DNA from: Sipunculus nudus
Taxonomy: Eukaryota > Annelida > Sipuncula > Golfingiida > Sipunculidae
Assembly: GCA_026874595.1 (NCBI GenBank)
Contig: CM049313.1
Span: forward strand, 64,918,159 to 64,982,158
Direction of reading: 5' to 3'
DNA length: 64,000 nt
Positions 1 to 12,563 of this stretch are shown here, in pieces. Made by a program: the position numbers and the translations under genes. The first letter of the stretch is position 1. Each line of letters starts with the position of its first letter. The notes under the pieces are model-generated. The model was given only the letters and a program-made list of their open reading frames with translations, searched no databases and was not told the origin of the DNA.

Positions 1-1330
<1,330 letters not shown>

Positions 1331-1447
1331 ATATCACAGCATTTTCAGCCGACCCTATTGTCCATCAGGATCCGCTCAATTAGCGCAATGATACTAAAGA
1401 CTTGAAGATACTAATGATCAATCTAATCATACCTCCAGACCTACTAT

Positions 1448-1449
<2 letters not shown>

Positions 1450-1509
<60 letters not shown>

Positions 1510-1650
1510 TGGACAACGGTTGGGGTGACCGGTGAAAGGTTATTCGCTCGGTTTCTGGGGGCCTGTGCATGGAGCTGACCCCAGTTTTCCAATTACTCAT
1601 TAAGTCAGGGCATATACGTCACACACACGAACACAGCCCACGTGTCTGGA

Positions 1651-1715
<65 letters not shown>
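1450..1715. repeat. Two (TA)n microsatellites
   Basis: Uninterrupted TA dinucleotide arrays occupy about 1451-1507 and 1652-1714. The sequence between and after them, up to the first exon at 2562, is unique-looking non-coding DNA in which I recognise no gene. It would be intron 3 of the upstream sorbitol dehydrogenase copy. Confidence 0.9.
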
Positions 1716-1716
<1 letters not shown>

Positions 1717-2561
1717 ATTCATGTTTTAGCTCGGTGACATCAGCGTCACCATTCAGAACATTCCAGAACGACCACGTGGTCTTGTGCAATACTGCGGTTT
1801 CACGGGCCACAACCAGGCCAGGCAGATGAGACAGGCTGGCTTATCATGCCCTGCATTTAGCAACACACCTCCAGTTGAACAGACATCCTGTGGTCGTCCG
1901 GAACCTTACCCGACCTGCAGAACTTTCCAGATGTATAACCAAAGGTCATCATCTTATATAACCAGACGTCTGGTCATCATCACAATGTCACCCTTACATT
2001 TACAGCTATCAGATATCACCACAACATACCAACAAAACAAACACAGGAGAGGCCTGTTGACCCAGTTGGCCAGATGTTCCACTTGACCCAGTTACCGCCC
2101 ACCAGGTCAACAACCCTTTGTTTGTAAACAAACCCGGGGACAGGTGCACTCCAAAGGTCATCAAGTACAAACACTTTAGTAGGTACCTAGCCATCACTAC
2201 TGACCGACAATAGATAGGTAAGCCATGATCCGAGGTACACATTGTTAATATCTTTTTAGATAATATATGTCCTTGCTTAGACTGCAGCATACATATTTTA
2301 AGTACATGTATTGTAATATCCTGGAATTCCATACCCTGGACAAGCAGAATTAACTTAGATTTCACAATTACATGGGTGCTACATGCACGATTTGTATTTC
2401 ACATTACCGATCTTATTACCCAGCTATTTCTCAGTATAACTGTGGCAACACTGTTATTATAATATAATAATGCACTACTAAGTATGAAGTATGAGTCCGT
2501 AGAATCGTATATTTATTTTCTTTGTATTGTCTAAGTTGAATCTCATGTCTTTATGCTATAG

Positions 2562-2721
2562 GAGACCGTGTGGCAGTAGAACCCGGGGTGCCATGTCGTG
2601 TGTGCGACTTCTGTAAGACCGGTCGGTACAACCTGTGTCCAGATGAGACGTTTCTAGTGACACCGCCTGACCATGGGGACCTGTGCCGCTTCCATGTTCA
2701 TGCTGCTGATTTCTGCTTCAG
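2562..2721 (+). CDS. Sorbitol dehydrogenase copy A, exon-4 homologue
   Basis: The exon is bordered by an acceptor (ctatag) and a donor (gtaaaa), 160 nt, the same length as exon 4 of copy B. It encodes GDRVAVEPGVPCRVCDFC followed by [18 protein letters not shown] and [17 protein letters not shown]. This is the second part of the GroES-like catalytic domain of polyol dehydrogenases of the zinc MDR superfamily, which oxidise sorbitol to fructose with NAD+ in the cytosol. The Cys-x2-Cys-x2-Cys-x7-Cys structural zinc motif is intact. It differs from copy B at several residues (for example CRVC against CLAC). Exons 1-3 of this copy would lie left of the window. The reading frame is open, so the exon itself is not decayed. 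Confidence 0.88.
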
Positions 2722-2929
2722 GTAAAATATTTATATTCGTAAGTTGTGTACACAATCATCCATTGTTCCGACAATGACAATGCGGCAACGGCGAAGAGAT
2801 TGGTCATGTGAAATTTCATTGGAGTGTACACATGCCCACGGCACGGCAACGACAATGCGGACAGTGAGCATTTTTTTGCCGTTGGACATAATCAAACGGC
2901 GCCACTCCCATAAGATGACGTAATACAAC

Positions 2930-3016
2930 CATGCAAGGGCATCTGTTACGACCCATAATGTAATAACCGGCCCATAATGTAATAACGGCCCATACTGTAA
3001 TAAAAACGACCCATAA
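2930..3016 (-). repeat. Left inverted arm of the intronic insertion
   Basis: The stretch is a tandem run of cccataatgtaataa-type units. Its reverse complement matches 7926-8010 almost base for base, including the flanking gtaacag. The two arms are about 5 kb apart. Confidence 0.75.
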
Positions 3017-3042
3017 TGTACACTATAAATAAAATATGGGAT

Positions 3043-3280
3043 AAACATGTCTTATATAAAAACACTTGAGCGTCACAGCTAATAAACATGTCTAGTGTTT
3101 ATAGTTAAACATGTCTAGTGTTTTTGGAAGTCACTTGTAAACATGTCTAGTGTTTTTTCAGGATGACGTCTGAATAATAGCTTAAAGACATGTCTAATGT
3201 TTTTGTAATACCTGGAAAGACATGTCTACTGTTTATATAAAAAACATGTAGCCACCATCTTAATACATGTATAGTGATTA
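3043..3280. repeat. Degenerate AAACATGTCTAGTGTTT repeats
   Basis: Six decamers fit RRRCATGYYY exactly, at 3043, 3084, 3107, 3139, 3186 and 3218. They are embedded in a loosely repeated unit aaacatgtctagtgttt. The two at 3186 and 3218 are the palindrome AGACATGTCT. The array lies just inside the left inverted arm. Confidence 0.8.
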
Positions 3281-4190
3281 TGTTCTTGGTTGAGTGACTG
3301 ATATTAAATGACTTAACCTTTAATAATTAAAGGGTTGGTGTAACAATGGTTGGTCCATCTGGTCAATGATGTTTCTGACTGTAAAGTCTCTGGCTTGATC
3401 TGGAATTATTTAAATTGTTATGTGCATCAGTCAGGAAAAAAAATGGTCAGGCAAAAAATAAGTAATATCACTTTGTATTGTTCACTAGTGTTTTATTATC
3501 AAGTCATCCAAACATGGTCATATTGTATAGTGACAAAAACTGTAGTATCTGTTTGAAATTGACAAATATAGACAAAAATGATATCCAGACAAAACTATAA
3601 CAAATACAGAAAAAATACCATGATTAAATAATACGCAAAAGGCATCAAAATAGAATGCATAATATATGATGTGAAACAAATTAGCATTGGAAGCTGGACC
3701 ATGATTGGCCAAACAAACAGGTAAATATCAGGTGTATAATCTTATTCAAACACTGCAGAAAATCATAATTTTATGACACAAGTGAAGTCTTGGAACACTT
3801 TCAAAGAATAAGTGGAACTGCATAATATAAACTAAACAATGTAAAACAGTTGCAAAATACTAATAGAAATTAATCATACCTTATTCCTGCATTGACTCTA
3901 CAATATCCATTGCACTATAAATATATGTCACAGTTCGTGCCCTGCTAAAAATGAACAACTGGGTAGAGGTACAACAGGTAACCACTTGTGTTACTCTTAT
4001 TAAACACTGCAGAAAATCAAATTTTATGAAAGGAATGAGCTATCAGAACAGATTCGTTGCATTTTTACATGACGAACTGTTAAAGGTACACTCTAAATAA
4101 ATGTCAAGATAGAAGTTCCTAGTACAAACCATTATGATTTGTGCCCGGTAAATGGATGACCAGACAGACAGCAGACAAAAAGCAGACATA

Positions 4191-4520
4191 TTATTTCATT
4201 TCGGCATCCAATGACAGTTTAAACTTTTGACATTTTAAACTATATTTCTTGAAGTCAACATCATCCCGCAACACAAAATGTTGCAAGATGCCCAAAATAT
4301 TGGAGTAAATCCTGGGGTAGTCCAGGTTACACACATAATACAGCATTATGAGGTAGTGTAAACCCTGAAGAATACTGTTAGTTATGGTGAACAGGTGTAT
4401 GCCATCTGCAAGGATGTCACCATACGTCATATTTCCCTGGTCGTCCAGGAACACCTTGAGGTGGTGTGCAGCATTTTTTTTGGACTTCAAGTGTCTTTCA
4501 ATTTCTGTTTCTGCTATCCC
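4191..4520 (-). CDS. Element-borne gene, probable last exon
   Basis: The exon follows an acceptor (catttcag) and encodes 109 residues ending in TAA. It begins GIAETEIERHLKSKK and includes a hydrophobic stretch LHYLIMLYYVCNLDYPRIYS. It joins in phase 0 to the exon at 4807-4917. The pattern of a short hydrophobic segment followed by a Tyr-Pro and a downstream helix reminds me of the C-terminal part of uncharacterised transposon-associated proteins of fish and invertebrates, but this resemblance is from memory and weak. No function is assigned. It lies wholly within the intronic insertion and opposes the host gene. Confidence 0.5.
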   Translation of the reverse strand, partial: GIAETEIERHLKSKKNAAHHLKVFLDDQGNMTYGDILADGIHLFTITNSILQGLHYLIMLYYVCNLDYPRIYSNILGILQHFVLRDDVDFKKYSLKCQKFKLSLDAEMK

Positions 4521-4806
4521 CTGAAATGACAATACATAACCACATGCATAATCAAGGCACATATAGTGATTTTCTATAGTATGGCAAAAATAATATTTAC
4601 TGAAGCAGTATGTGATAAAAAAACACAGGAGAGAACACCTGACTGCAATTTAAAGTTCCAAACCCCACTTCCCTGTAGTATCTGAATGTCCCTAGAACTT
4701 CCTTAGAAATTCAATTAACAGTTTTGATTTGTGCCTGCCCTGTTGACAGGCAACTTAATGATTGCTGCATCAGGGATAATAAAAAGGAAAATACTATCAA
4801 CATTAC

Positions 4807-4917
4807 GTCCTGTACAACTGTCACCACCGGCTCAGTTTTGGTGCCTTTCCCTTTGTCAAAAGCCGAGCTCTTCTCAGCAAACTTGATGACAGCCAGCTGG
4901 ACCTGGCTTTCAGTTAC
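4807..4917 (-). CDS. Element-borne gene, internal exon
   Basis: The exon is bordered by an acceptor (aaaaag) and a donor (gtaatg), 111 nt, phase 0 at both ends. It encodes 37 residues beginning VTESQVQLAVIKFAEKSSAF and ending in a Thr-Glu-Pro-Val-Val run. Joined to the 4191-4520 exon it gives a smooth coding-like sequence. The family is not recognised. The downstream open frame on the same strand runs into an intron. Confidence 0.45.
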
Positions 4918-5301
4918 CTTTTTAAATAGTAAGAAAAATAACAATTATTTTCTAAAGAAGTCTTTTTTTACGTTTTTTAAGTTTCTCATTATCATTCTTT
5001 ACAAGTAAAATCATAAATAATTCTTTTTCAGTGTAAAAAGCTCAAATGTTTATTATAAAATATTAAGAAAACGCATGCCCCGAATATGATGGAAAAACAC
5101 AAAAAGTACAAGTATTCTAGAAGCACAGGCAGAATATTATCTCCTGTAGAGGACTATGCAATTACCCTTTCCCCATATAAATCCTATAAGTGCGTAGCAG
5201 CACACACACACACACACATATATAGGTATGATTTGTATTGCCCCCCTCTTCCAAAGAATATATAGCTTCACCGCATATGGAAATCTTATTTAGATTTTTA
5301 C

Positions 5302-5379
5302 TGGAAAATTTCTTATTTTTGGGTCTTTTTTCATGAAGCCAAGGAGAGCTTCCAACAACAGTCGCAAATTCTCGCATTC
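5302..5379 (-). CDS. Element-borne gene, possible upstream exon
   Basis: An acceptor (acccacag) precedes a coding-like segment ECENLRLLLEALLGFMKK with a possible donor (gtaaaa) at its end, phase 0 at both ends. It could splice to 4807-4917. If that donor is not used, the frame stops three codons later at 5290, which would make this a terminal exon instead. It is leucine-rich and helical in appearance. Function unknown. Confidence 0.35.
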
Positions 5380-5754
5380 CTGTGGGTAAGTAATAATGGC
5401 CCATAATGTAATAAAAAACGGCCCATATTGTAATAACCAGACCCTGCTCATATTGTAATATAATCGCAAGTTGGTAAAACGGCCCATATTGTAATAAAAT
5501 CGCAGGTAGGTAAAACGGCCAATAATTTTATAATTCATATTTCATGCAAATTAACTTAATTAATTCAAATATTGACTTCTCGTGACACGAATGTGTAAGT
5601 GAACATACAAGTATGAAGAACCACTGGATTACTTAATGACTATCTGTTTAAAACGGTGACCAAGCTAATATGAGCGAAATATGGCCATGATTCATGTCTA
5701 TCCATTTGTTGAATCAGTGTTTAAATAGGGTGATAAAGTATTTACACAAGATAA

Positions 5755-5805
<51 letters not shown>

Positions 5806-5955
5806 TTAATACGGCTGTAGTATTTTGGTTCCTGAATAAACCCAACAAAAACACGTATTGAATGAATTTTGGTTTGCTGAAAACACCTTAATATTTCTTC
5901 TGGCTACATTTCTAGGATTTATTTAAGCGCCTGGGTCCATTAAAGCTAATAAACT

Positions 5956-5996
<41 letters not shown>

Positions 5997-7253
5997 CCAA
6001 AATGTAAATATTTTGTCAATTTTAACAGATAAAATATACAAAACTGTCATTATCGATTTTAATGTATTTTAATTCTTTTTAAAATATAAATCAAACTTTA
6101 AATTCCAGTGCGTTTTGCTCAATGTATCATAGAGAATATTTTATATGATCTCTCGAAACCTCCCGAGATTGAGAAATTATAAATGTAGGTAAGACTGCAA
6201 TTTTTTGGTGCCCATATATGCATTGGTTAAGATGTCTTAGGTCAATATGTATAACGAGTCGCATAGATTAAGAGCTTTCAACACACATATTTGAAGTTAC
6301 GTGGATGCGAAACGGATCGGTGAGCGATTCATCCGTTTTGCGGATGGCAGAAATGCCTACATTTCCCAATAGTGCCCCGGCGCCAGGGGTGATGAGACAT
6401 ATTGACCTTCTACCTGCCTGTCGTCCTTAAAGTTTCAAAAGAGGCACGCGAAAGGGTATCCGCAAGAAAAACGTACGTACTTATGGAAACAGTTTTTGCG
6501 GACTGCGCACTATGGAACGTACGTACGTCTTTTGCGGATACGTTTTTTTGCGGATACATGGAAACACAGCTTTAAGCGTGTGCCCTGTCACGTTTTCCAA
6601 ACCGAGATAGATTTATACAGACTTACAAACAGGTTAAGATTAGTTAAAAAAGCGATTTCATCCAGTAAAAATATATATAAACCTTATTCCTTCAAAAAAG
6701 GAATCATCCAACAGAGAAGGATTAACTCAGTAGTATAATTTTTTTTTTTTAATTTACCAGGGTGACAGTATTTTGTCTACCTAAAGGATCGACGATAAAA
6801 CTATAAAGACCTATGAAAACTGCGAACGCCACCATCTGAGCCATGGAGAGTTCATCACAGTTATTATTATAACTGTTTGCACAATCCATGAAAAACCAGA
6901 TGTTTGCAATCGCTGAGCAATCGCAAGGGAAGCCTCCCTCAGCCTTCTCCACCCTAACCCGCTACCCCTGCCCCACCCCCACCCCTCAAACACACCCCCT
7001 CCCCGGTTACCCGCAAATAATCGGTGATAGTAAATATGGGGAAAAGGGAAGGAGTAAAGTTTGCTACCCAGTTACTTTGTCAGTCATATGCTATATTGCT
7101 ATTTACTATTTTTGCTTATTACTATTCATGGCATTATGTAAATGCCGTGGTCTCAAAGGAATATGAAATGTCGCCATTTACAAAATAAATCTAAACAATA
7201 TGCCTCACCCCATCCCATTGGCCTGTTGCTAGGGTTTTTCCTTGGTTAGTATT

Positions 7254-7255
<2 letters not shown>

Positions 7256-7311
<56 letters not shown>
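7256..7311. repeat. (TA)n microsatellite
   Basis: A pure TA array inside the intronic insertion. Further short arrays in the same element are at about 5756-5803 and, as mixed GT/TA, at 5956-5993. Confidence 0.9.
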
Positions 7312-7314
<3 letters not shown>

Positions 7315-7737
7315 CCGTTATTACAATATGGGACGGTTATTACATTTAGTCGTTGTTATAACGACCTATATTGTAACAATGGTCAATATTGTAGTAAAAA
7401 TTGTCTATTTTGTTGTAAAAACGGCCAATATTATAATACTTGCCGATACCGTAATAATAAATGAGTAACATTTTAATAACTTTACCACACCTTTACTGTA
7501 ATCAGCATGTTGGGGGCTAAAATGGGCAAAAAGGCCAATATTGTAAAAAAAATGCAGTTTAGAAGCTTATGATTAAATATACGTAGACAGCATAAATGTT
7601 AACTGTTTCACTGGATTTCCATTATGACTGCATCTCTTATACCAATGAGGAACCAAATTGGCTGTCATTTTAGAAGTGATTCTCAAACGACATATCGCCT
7701 GTTAGATTTGGGATTCATTCTTGAGCTTAAACATACG

Positions 7738-8010
7738 TTATTACAATATGGGCCGTTTTTCCCACTTCCCGTTTTATAACAATATGGGTAGGGTATGATC
7801 ATTGCAATATGGGTCGTTTTTGTTACAATATGGGCCTTAATTACAATATGGGCCGTTTTTTATTACATTATGGGCCGTTATTACAGTATGGGCCAGTTTT
7901 ATTACAATATAGGCAGGGTATGATTATTACATTATGGGTCGTTTTTATTACAATTTGGGCCGTTATTACATTATGGGCCGGTTATTACATTATGGGTCGT
8001 AACAGCATCC
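7738..8010 (+). repeat. Right inverted arm and TTACAATATGGGCCG tandem array
   Basis: At least ten degenerate units of ttacaatatgggccgtttt occur in tandem. The distal 85 bases (7926-8010) are the reverse-complement partner of 2930-3016. The array ends about 500 bases before sequence shared with copy B resumes. Confidence 0.75.
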
Positions 8011-8516
8011 TTTGCTACTTTGGTGCTCCGAAAAGGCAAAATATCGGCTGAAAGGTGTAAATAAAGTAAGGTAGACAACCTTTGTCTAGACACACGATAA
8101 TATATAACTATATAACTCTTAATTGTTATAAGGTTTATAAAATATATTCTAATGCGTTCAATTCTGTCTTCGTCTTTGATTAAAAAATTGAACTCCGTAT
8201 AATCCCTTTACTTCTTCATCTTGTCAGCTGGGTAATTAAAGGCAAAGGCAATACTTAGAAGGATGTTGTCGCTCTGAAGCTCCATCGAGATGAACGAAAC
8301 ATCCGATTTTAAATTTAATAATTTATCCGATTATAAATTTTGCCGGATTAATGTGTACCGGCAAAACGGATAGTCGTTGCCGTCGCCACTGCCATTGACG
8401 TTGTGGTTGCCGGATAACCGTATGTATGTGTACATAGCTTTACACGCACATACACACTATACCCTCCTCAGGCAGCGGTATACACTGCTGTCGTCCCAGA
8501 TCTCTTTTCGTGTAAC

Positions 8517-9775
8517 CGCTACTTTGTATAGCAAGATTATTTGGGCTCGACCACCAGCGTGGGCAGAGAGGAAAGAAGCCTTATCAGACCAATGAAGGCG
8601 TGATATCGCATTTTGCATCCAGCTCCAAATTTTAAACAAGCGACACACGCTGTCGTTTGTCTGATTAAATCGGGTCTGATTCTCGGCCCTGTGCCAGAAC
8701 CGATGATATGTGGTATATGGTATTTATTAAAATTGCGTAGGTTGTATAACTAAGATGACCCCTTCAATATATTTTACCAGTTGTAGGATATCATGATGAA
8801 AGATAGGAACCATTTTTATTGAGAAAGCTCTGAGATCGAAAACATCCTCGAGTTGTTTTAGGCGGATTTTTAAATTTGATTTTGTTGAAAATATACTTTA
8901 TTATGACACTTCCTCTCAATTTTCAGACTACCGGACCAGGTGACTTATGAAGAGGGCGCCTTGTTAGAGCCTTTGTCAGTTGCTGTCCATGCGTGCCGCC
9001 GTGCGGGAGTGACTATTGGTCAGAAAGTGTTCATATGTGGAGCTGGGCCAATCGGTCTGGTGTGTATGCTGACAGCTAAGGCCCTGGGGGCTAGTGAAGT
9101 TGTTTTTACCGGTAGGTTGTAATGATTTTTTTAAATTCTTGGGACAGAATTCCATGTATTTTATGTACCTGAACAATGTAAAGAACCACAACAAGTATGA
9201 GGCGTTTAAGTAAATCTAAACTACAAATTTTAACAAACATTAAACTGCATACAATGTACAAGCAAAATGAATTCAGACATACCAAAAGGAATGCATTTCA
9301 ACCATTCGTAACGTAGCATAAACGATGGAGATATTTCCCCCATTAACTTGGCTTTTGATTTACTTACATGTGTAGCAATACTCAGGGGTGTCAATCTGGG
9401 GGGGGGGTATATATATTTACCCCCGCCCACTTTTTTGCAAGGGGGTGGGGGTGGGGATGGTCAATGTAATCATCCCCCCCACTATTCAGAGAATTATATT
9501 TATGTATTGCAAATGAAATATAATAATACATAGAACTGTAGACGTTTAGTTCCATATATGTGTAAAATATGAAAATTATATCTAGAATATTAAATTATTA
9601 AATAAATAATTAAATTATATCTAGAATTATATCTATCTGTTTAGAATCAACTTATACTGGAAACAATATACCTTATTTGATAAAACCTTTACTTCATTGT
9701 AATATATTGGAAATGTGATTTAAGTATATATATTTAAAATGTGTTACACATTTACAGGCGCTATATTTGTATATA

Positions 9776-9828
<53 letters not shown>

Positions 9829-10420
9829 ATATATATATGTGTGTGTGTCTACGAGTCACCCCCTCCCCTCTGGAAGATAAATTGTCGCCACTTGCAATAT
9901 AAAAGCCTTTACCATCAAAATTCATTTTAAATCACTGACGGGATCATAGTCGTAAAGCAGGAGTACAGAATCTGAGACAATCGGGGACTCGGCACCCTGG
10001 CACAAGTAAATAAGTATGTCGGGATCGCAAGTAGACTGTATACACACATTACAGAATTATAGAAGCGTTTAGGCAAAGCCGTGCACTGCTCTTCGGTATT
10101 AAGCGCATATATTAATATTATTATTCTACTTCCCATATTATAAATCCCCGTTTAAATCTGCCCACGGGGAGAGTCCGTGAGAGACATTTTGACTTTCTGC
10201 GCGTGCGACATGCCGATCTTCACCCTCGTCCACGGTCTCCTTCAGATTTCTTTCTGAGGGTAGGAGGGCGACATCTGGTGGACGCTGAGGCAATTATAAT
10301 GTATCATTAAAAACTGATTAAATGGTTCCGACAGTGAAAAGTGAAATATTAAAACCAACAAGTATTCAGAGGTCAAGGTATGCTTTAACGTTCCTTCAGA
10401 AGATATTTATTTCCGTAAAA
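8517..10420 (+). repeat. Segmental duplication, copy A (introns 4-5 of SORD)
   Basis: This block is homologous to about 23580-24940, including intron 4 after the insertion point, exon 5, a (TA)n array (9768-9834 against 24332-24382) and a shared intron-5 stretch. Shared landmarks are catccagctccaaattttaa (about 8617 and 23680) and ggcgacatctggtgga (about 10267 and 24779). Introns have diverged more than exons, as expected for an old tandem gene duplication. Confidence 0.85.
8927..9111 (+). CDS. Sorbitol dehydrogenase copy A, exon-5 homologue
   Basis: The exon follows the acceptor tttcag and ends at the donor gtaggt, 185 nt, identical in length and phase to copy B exon 5. It encodes [20 protein letters not shown], then [20 protein letters not shown] and [20 protein letters not shown]. 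It carries the catalytic-zinc glutamate (LLEPLSVA) and the Rossmann NAD-binding motif GAGPIG. The frame is open. It joins in phase to exon 4A (AG + A giving Arg). No copy A homologue of exon 6 or 7 follows before copy B starts at 13877. Either copy A is a truncated relict or its exons splice onward to copy B exon 6 at 26940, which the phase would allow. Confidence 0.9.
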
Positions 10421-12026
10421 AACTTCACTTGATGCTTCACTATGTCAGTCCCACTTTTAGGTAAATGTTAATACCAAAACTGCAATATCTCAGTAACTCA
10501 TTCATGGAATAGCCTGAAATTTCGTATTCCCCACTTCCAATTGGTAACTAGAATTGGGTTGTTTTTGCAATGCAAAAACAGATAAATATTTCCCCTCCCT
10601 ATGGGCCTCACATCACTTAATTTGAAGAATAATTACTGACTACTTCAAAAGTCACAGCATTCACAAATAATTTTTGTTCCGGCTGATTTGTCCTTGAAGG
10701 TCCAGGTCCAGGTCACTAGTCTTTAAACATGTCAAAACAATTGGAACGATTAGTGTTTTCAATTTGAGCAAAATATTTGGGATACTTCTAAAGTTATTAG
10801 GTTGACAAAAAATGTCTATTTCGGCCTATTTGACCTTGAAGATAAAGTTTCGGGTCACCTGCTTTTGAACTCGTCCGAAATATTGATAGAAACAATTGAA
10901 TTTTAAATTTCATGAAAAAAAATTTAATCATTCAAAAGTTATCGCGTTCACAAGAAATGACCCTTACGACGAATACAGACGACGACGGCAACGACAGACC
11001 AAACTCTACATGTCTATCCCCATGGGAGGGGAGACATAATCCCTTTTATGATATCAGCTCATAATTCAGACGGTTTTAGTTTGTATGCGACCAGCGTTGC
11101 AATCTGAAACTTTCACCTGTTCATTTTAGTTTATTGGTTATTTTGCGACTGACAAATATCAGTAATGCCACAGTATTTGCTAAGTAATCATATTGTATTT
11201 GACCTTAGACCTGAACGTGTAATGTGCTTTGAAGCTTAAAATTATTAAGCCACAACATCACAGGTCTTGCTTGTCAGTTAAGTGAGATTGGTCACAAGAG
11301 TCCCATAAATGAACTTAACATATGATTAAGAATACAAACTCTGTACATTCAAAGAGATATGAACTTTTAACTTTAAAACTACCAGCTTTTATTCTGGACA
11401 TAAAAACAACACAAAACCTTTTGCCAATTCAGATTTTTTTTATATAACATCAATTCTAAATATTTTAATTAAGTCTTTTTAAAAAGAAACAATTCATTTT
11501 ATCCATATAGCATGTTAAGGTGTCCACAATCAATTTATCGGCTGCCAACAAGGTCGTCATCCTGGGTCGTCTAGACTGGCCCAATCCATGCAATGGTTAA
11601 CATAATTTCTCCCACTATCAGAGCCATCAAACTTAATTTTGCTGTGCTGCAAAGCTAGAACAGATACTTCCATCTCGCGGCATATTAAATAACTAAATGG
11701 GTTTCTGGCCCATTATTTCATGATAAGAGCTTGCACTCAGTTACGTCTATTGGTATATGCTATCACTTTTTAATTCAGGCATGTTTGTAGCAAACGTAAA
11801 TACTAAAGCCCAGGCGGACTATGGGTCGTCATGTGACACCACCAGACTTAGAATGATGTATATATAATAGGGGTACACTGGATCTAGAAGTTCTTCCACA
11901 AAAGGATGGTGGAGAAAATTTATTACCCCCCCCCCCCCCGATCACTGGGTTCCTGCAGACCCTATGCGTGAAAATAGCTCCTGTGGTGTTTTTGGCCCTT
12001 ATGTGAAAGGTCAAGGCATTATCTTA
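9112..12026. other. Non-coding region after SORD exon 5A; exon 6 homologue absent
   Basis: It contains the end of the shared intron-5 block (to about 10420), a (TA)n array, and a dispersed-looking stretch at about 10440-11040 that ends with a short inverted motif (ccccatgggaggggagacat). A stretch at about 11570-11740 resembles 27670-27830 of copy B intron 6 (agactggcccaa and ggcccagccaatgca), though that may be an independent dispersed repeat. A poly-C run is at about 11929. I searched by eye for a counterpart of exon 6 (GGDHTILV region) and found none. Confidence 0.6.
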
Positions 12027-12492
12027 ATAGGTGCCCATTCACCAACCATTTGAAAAAGAATTTATGTGATATCTTGCTTCCTGTCGGTTTATATTGATGA
12101 TCTTAAGGTAATAATGATAAAGTAATAAAAGTTCTAATGAGGCCTACGTGAAGGATGTATGAACTTGTTTATCAACAACATGTTGGTAAACACATCAAGA
12201 TTTACAAACGAAAAAAAAAATATGGTATGTTGCATTCATGCGGAGGAAGTATACGGTCACCTGATGCAAAATTTCATTTGCAAAGCTCTGGCTTATCTGA
12301 CTACCCACCAGATATCCTTGTTAAATTTGTTTTAATTATTTTGGCGGGCCCCCATATATAAAAAAAAAATTTGATATATACAAAACAAGCAGCCTCTGTG
12401 CGGTGATATCCACGTTTCATGGCCTATTTTTATAATAGCTCCAAGGGATTATCTCTATTTATAAAGGTCAGATATTTGATTTGGCCCCTTTA
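12027..12492 (+). mobile_element. MITE-like repeat, copy 1 (~0.46 kb)
   Basis: It is homologous end to end with 61477-61928. Shared landmarks are ccattcacc near the start, gaacttgtttatcaacaaca, tggcgggcccc, gatatccacgttt and ggcccctttaa at the end. The ends are imperfect terminal inverted repeats: AAAGGTGACCATTCACC at the start of copy 2 against AAAGGGGCCCAATCACC as the reverse complement of its end. No open frame: non-autonomous. Confidence 0.7.
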
Positions 12493-12563
12493 AATAGTAG
12501 ACGTTAAATATCAGCCGCCTGCATGGCTGTAGTTGACTCTTAGAGTTCTTCTAAATGTATAAA

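Larger units (their letters stand above)
2735..8516. mobile_element. ~5.8-kb insertion with inverted arms in SORD copy A intron 4
   Basis: Intron 4 of copy A matches intron 4 of copy B only after about position 8517; the rest is extra. Near its ends lie matching arms in inverted orientation, about 2930-3016 and 7926-8010. Both contain ttacattatgggccggttat-type repeats and agree over about 85 bases with few mismatches. Weaker inverted similarity continues outward to the GTTGCC-rich stretches near 2830-2870 and 8370-8400. Degenerate copies of the arm repeat also occur at about 5394-5530 (left-arm orientation) and 7310-7560 (right-arm orientation). Inside is a minus-strand spliced gene fragment (4191-5379). 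No transposase was recognised and no target-site duplication could be proven, so the class is unknown. A deletion in copy B is the alternative. Confidence 0.6.

Noticed and set aside
2935-8005. CRISPR-like reading of the regularly spaced CCCATAATGTAATAA repeats
   Set aside because: Units are contiguous and degenerate with no unique spacers, and the genome is eukaryotic.
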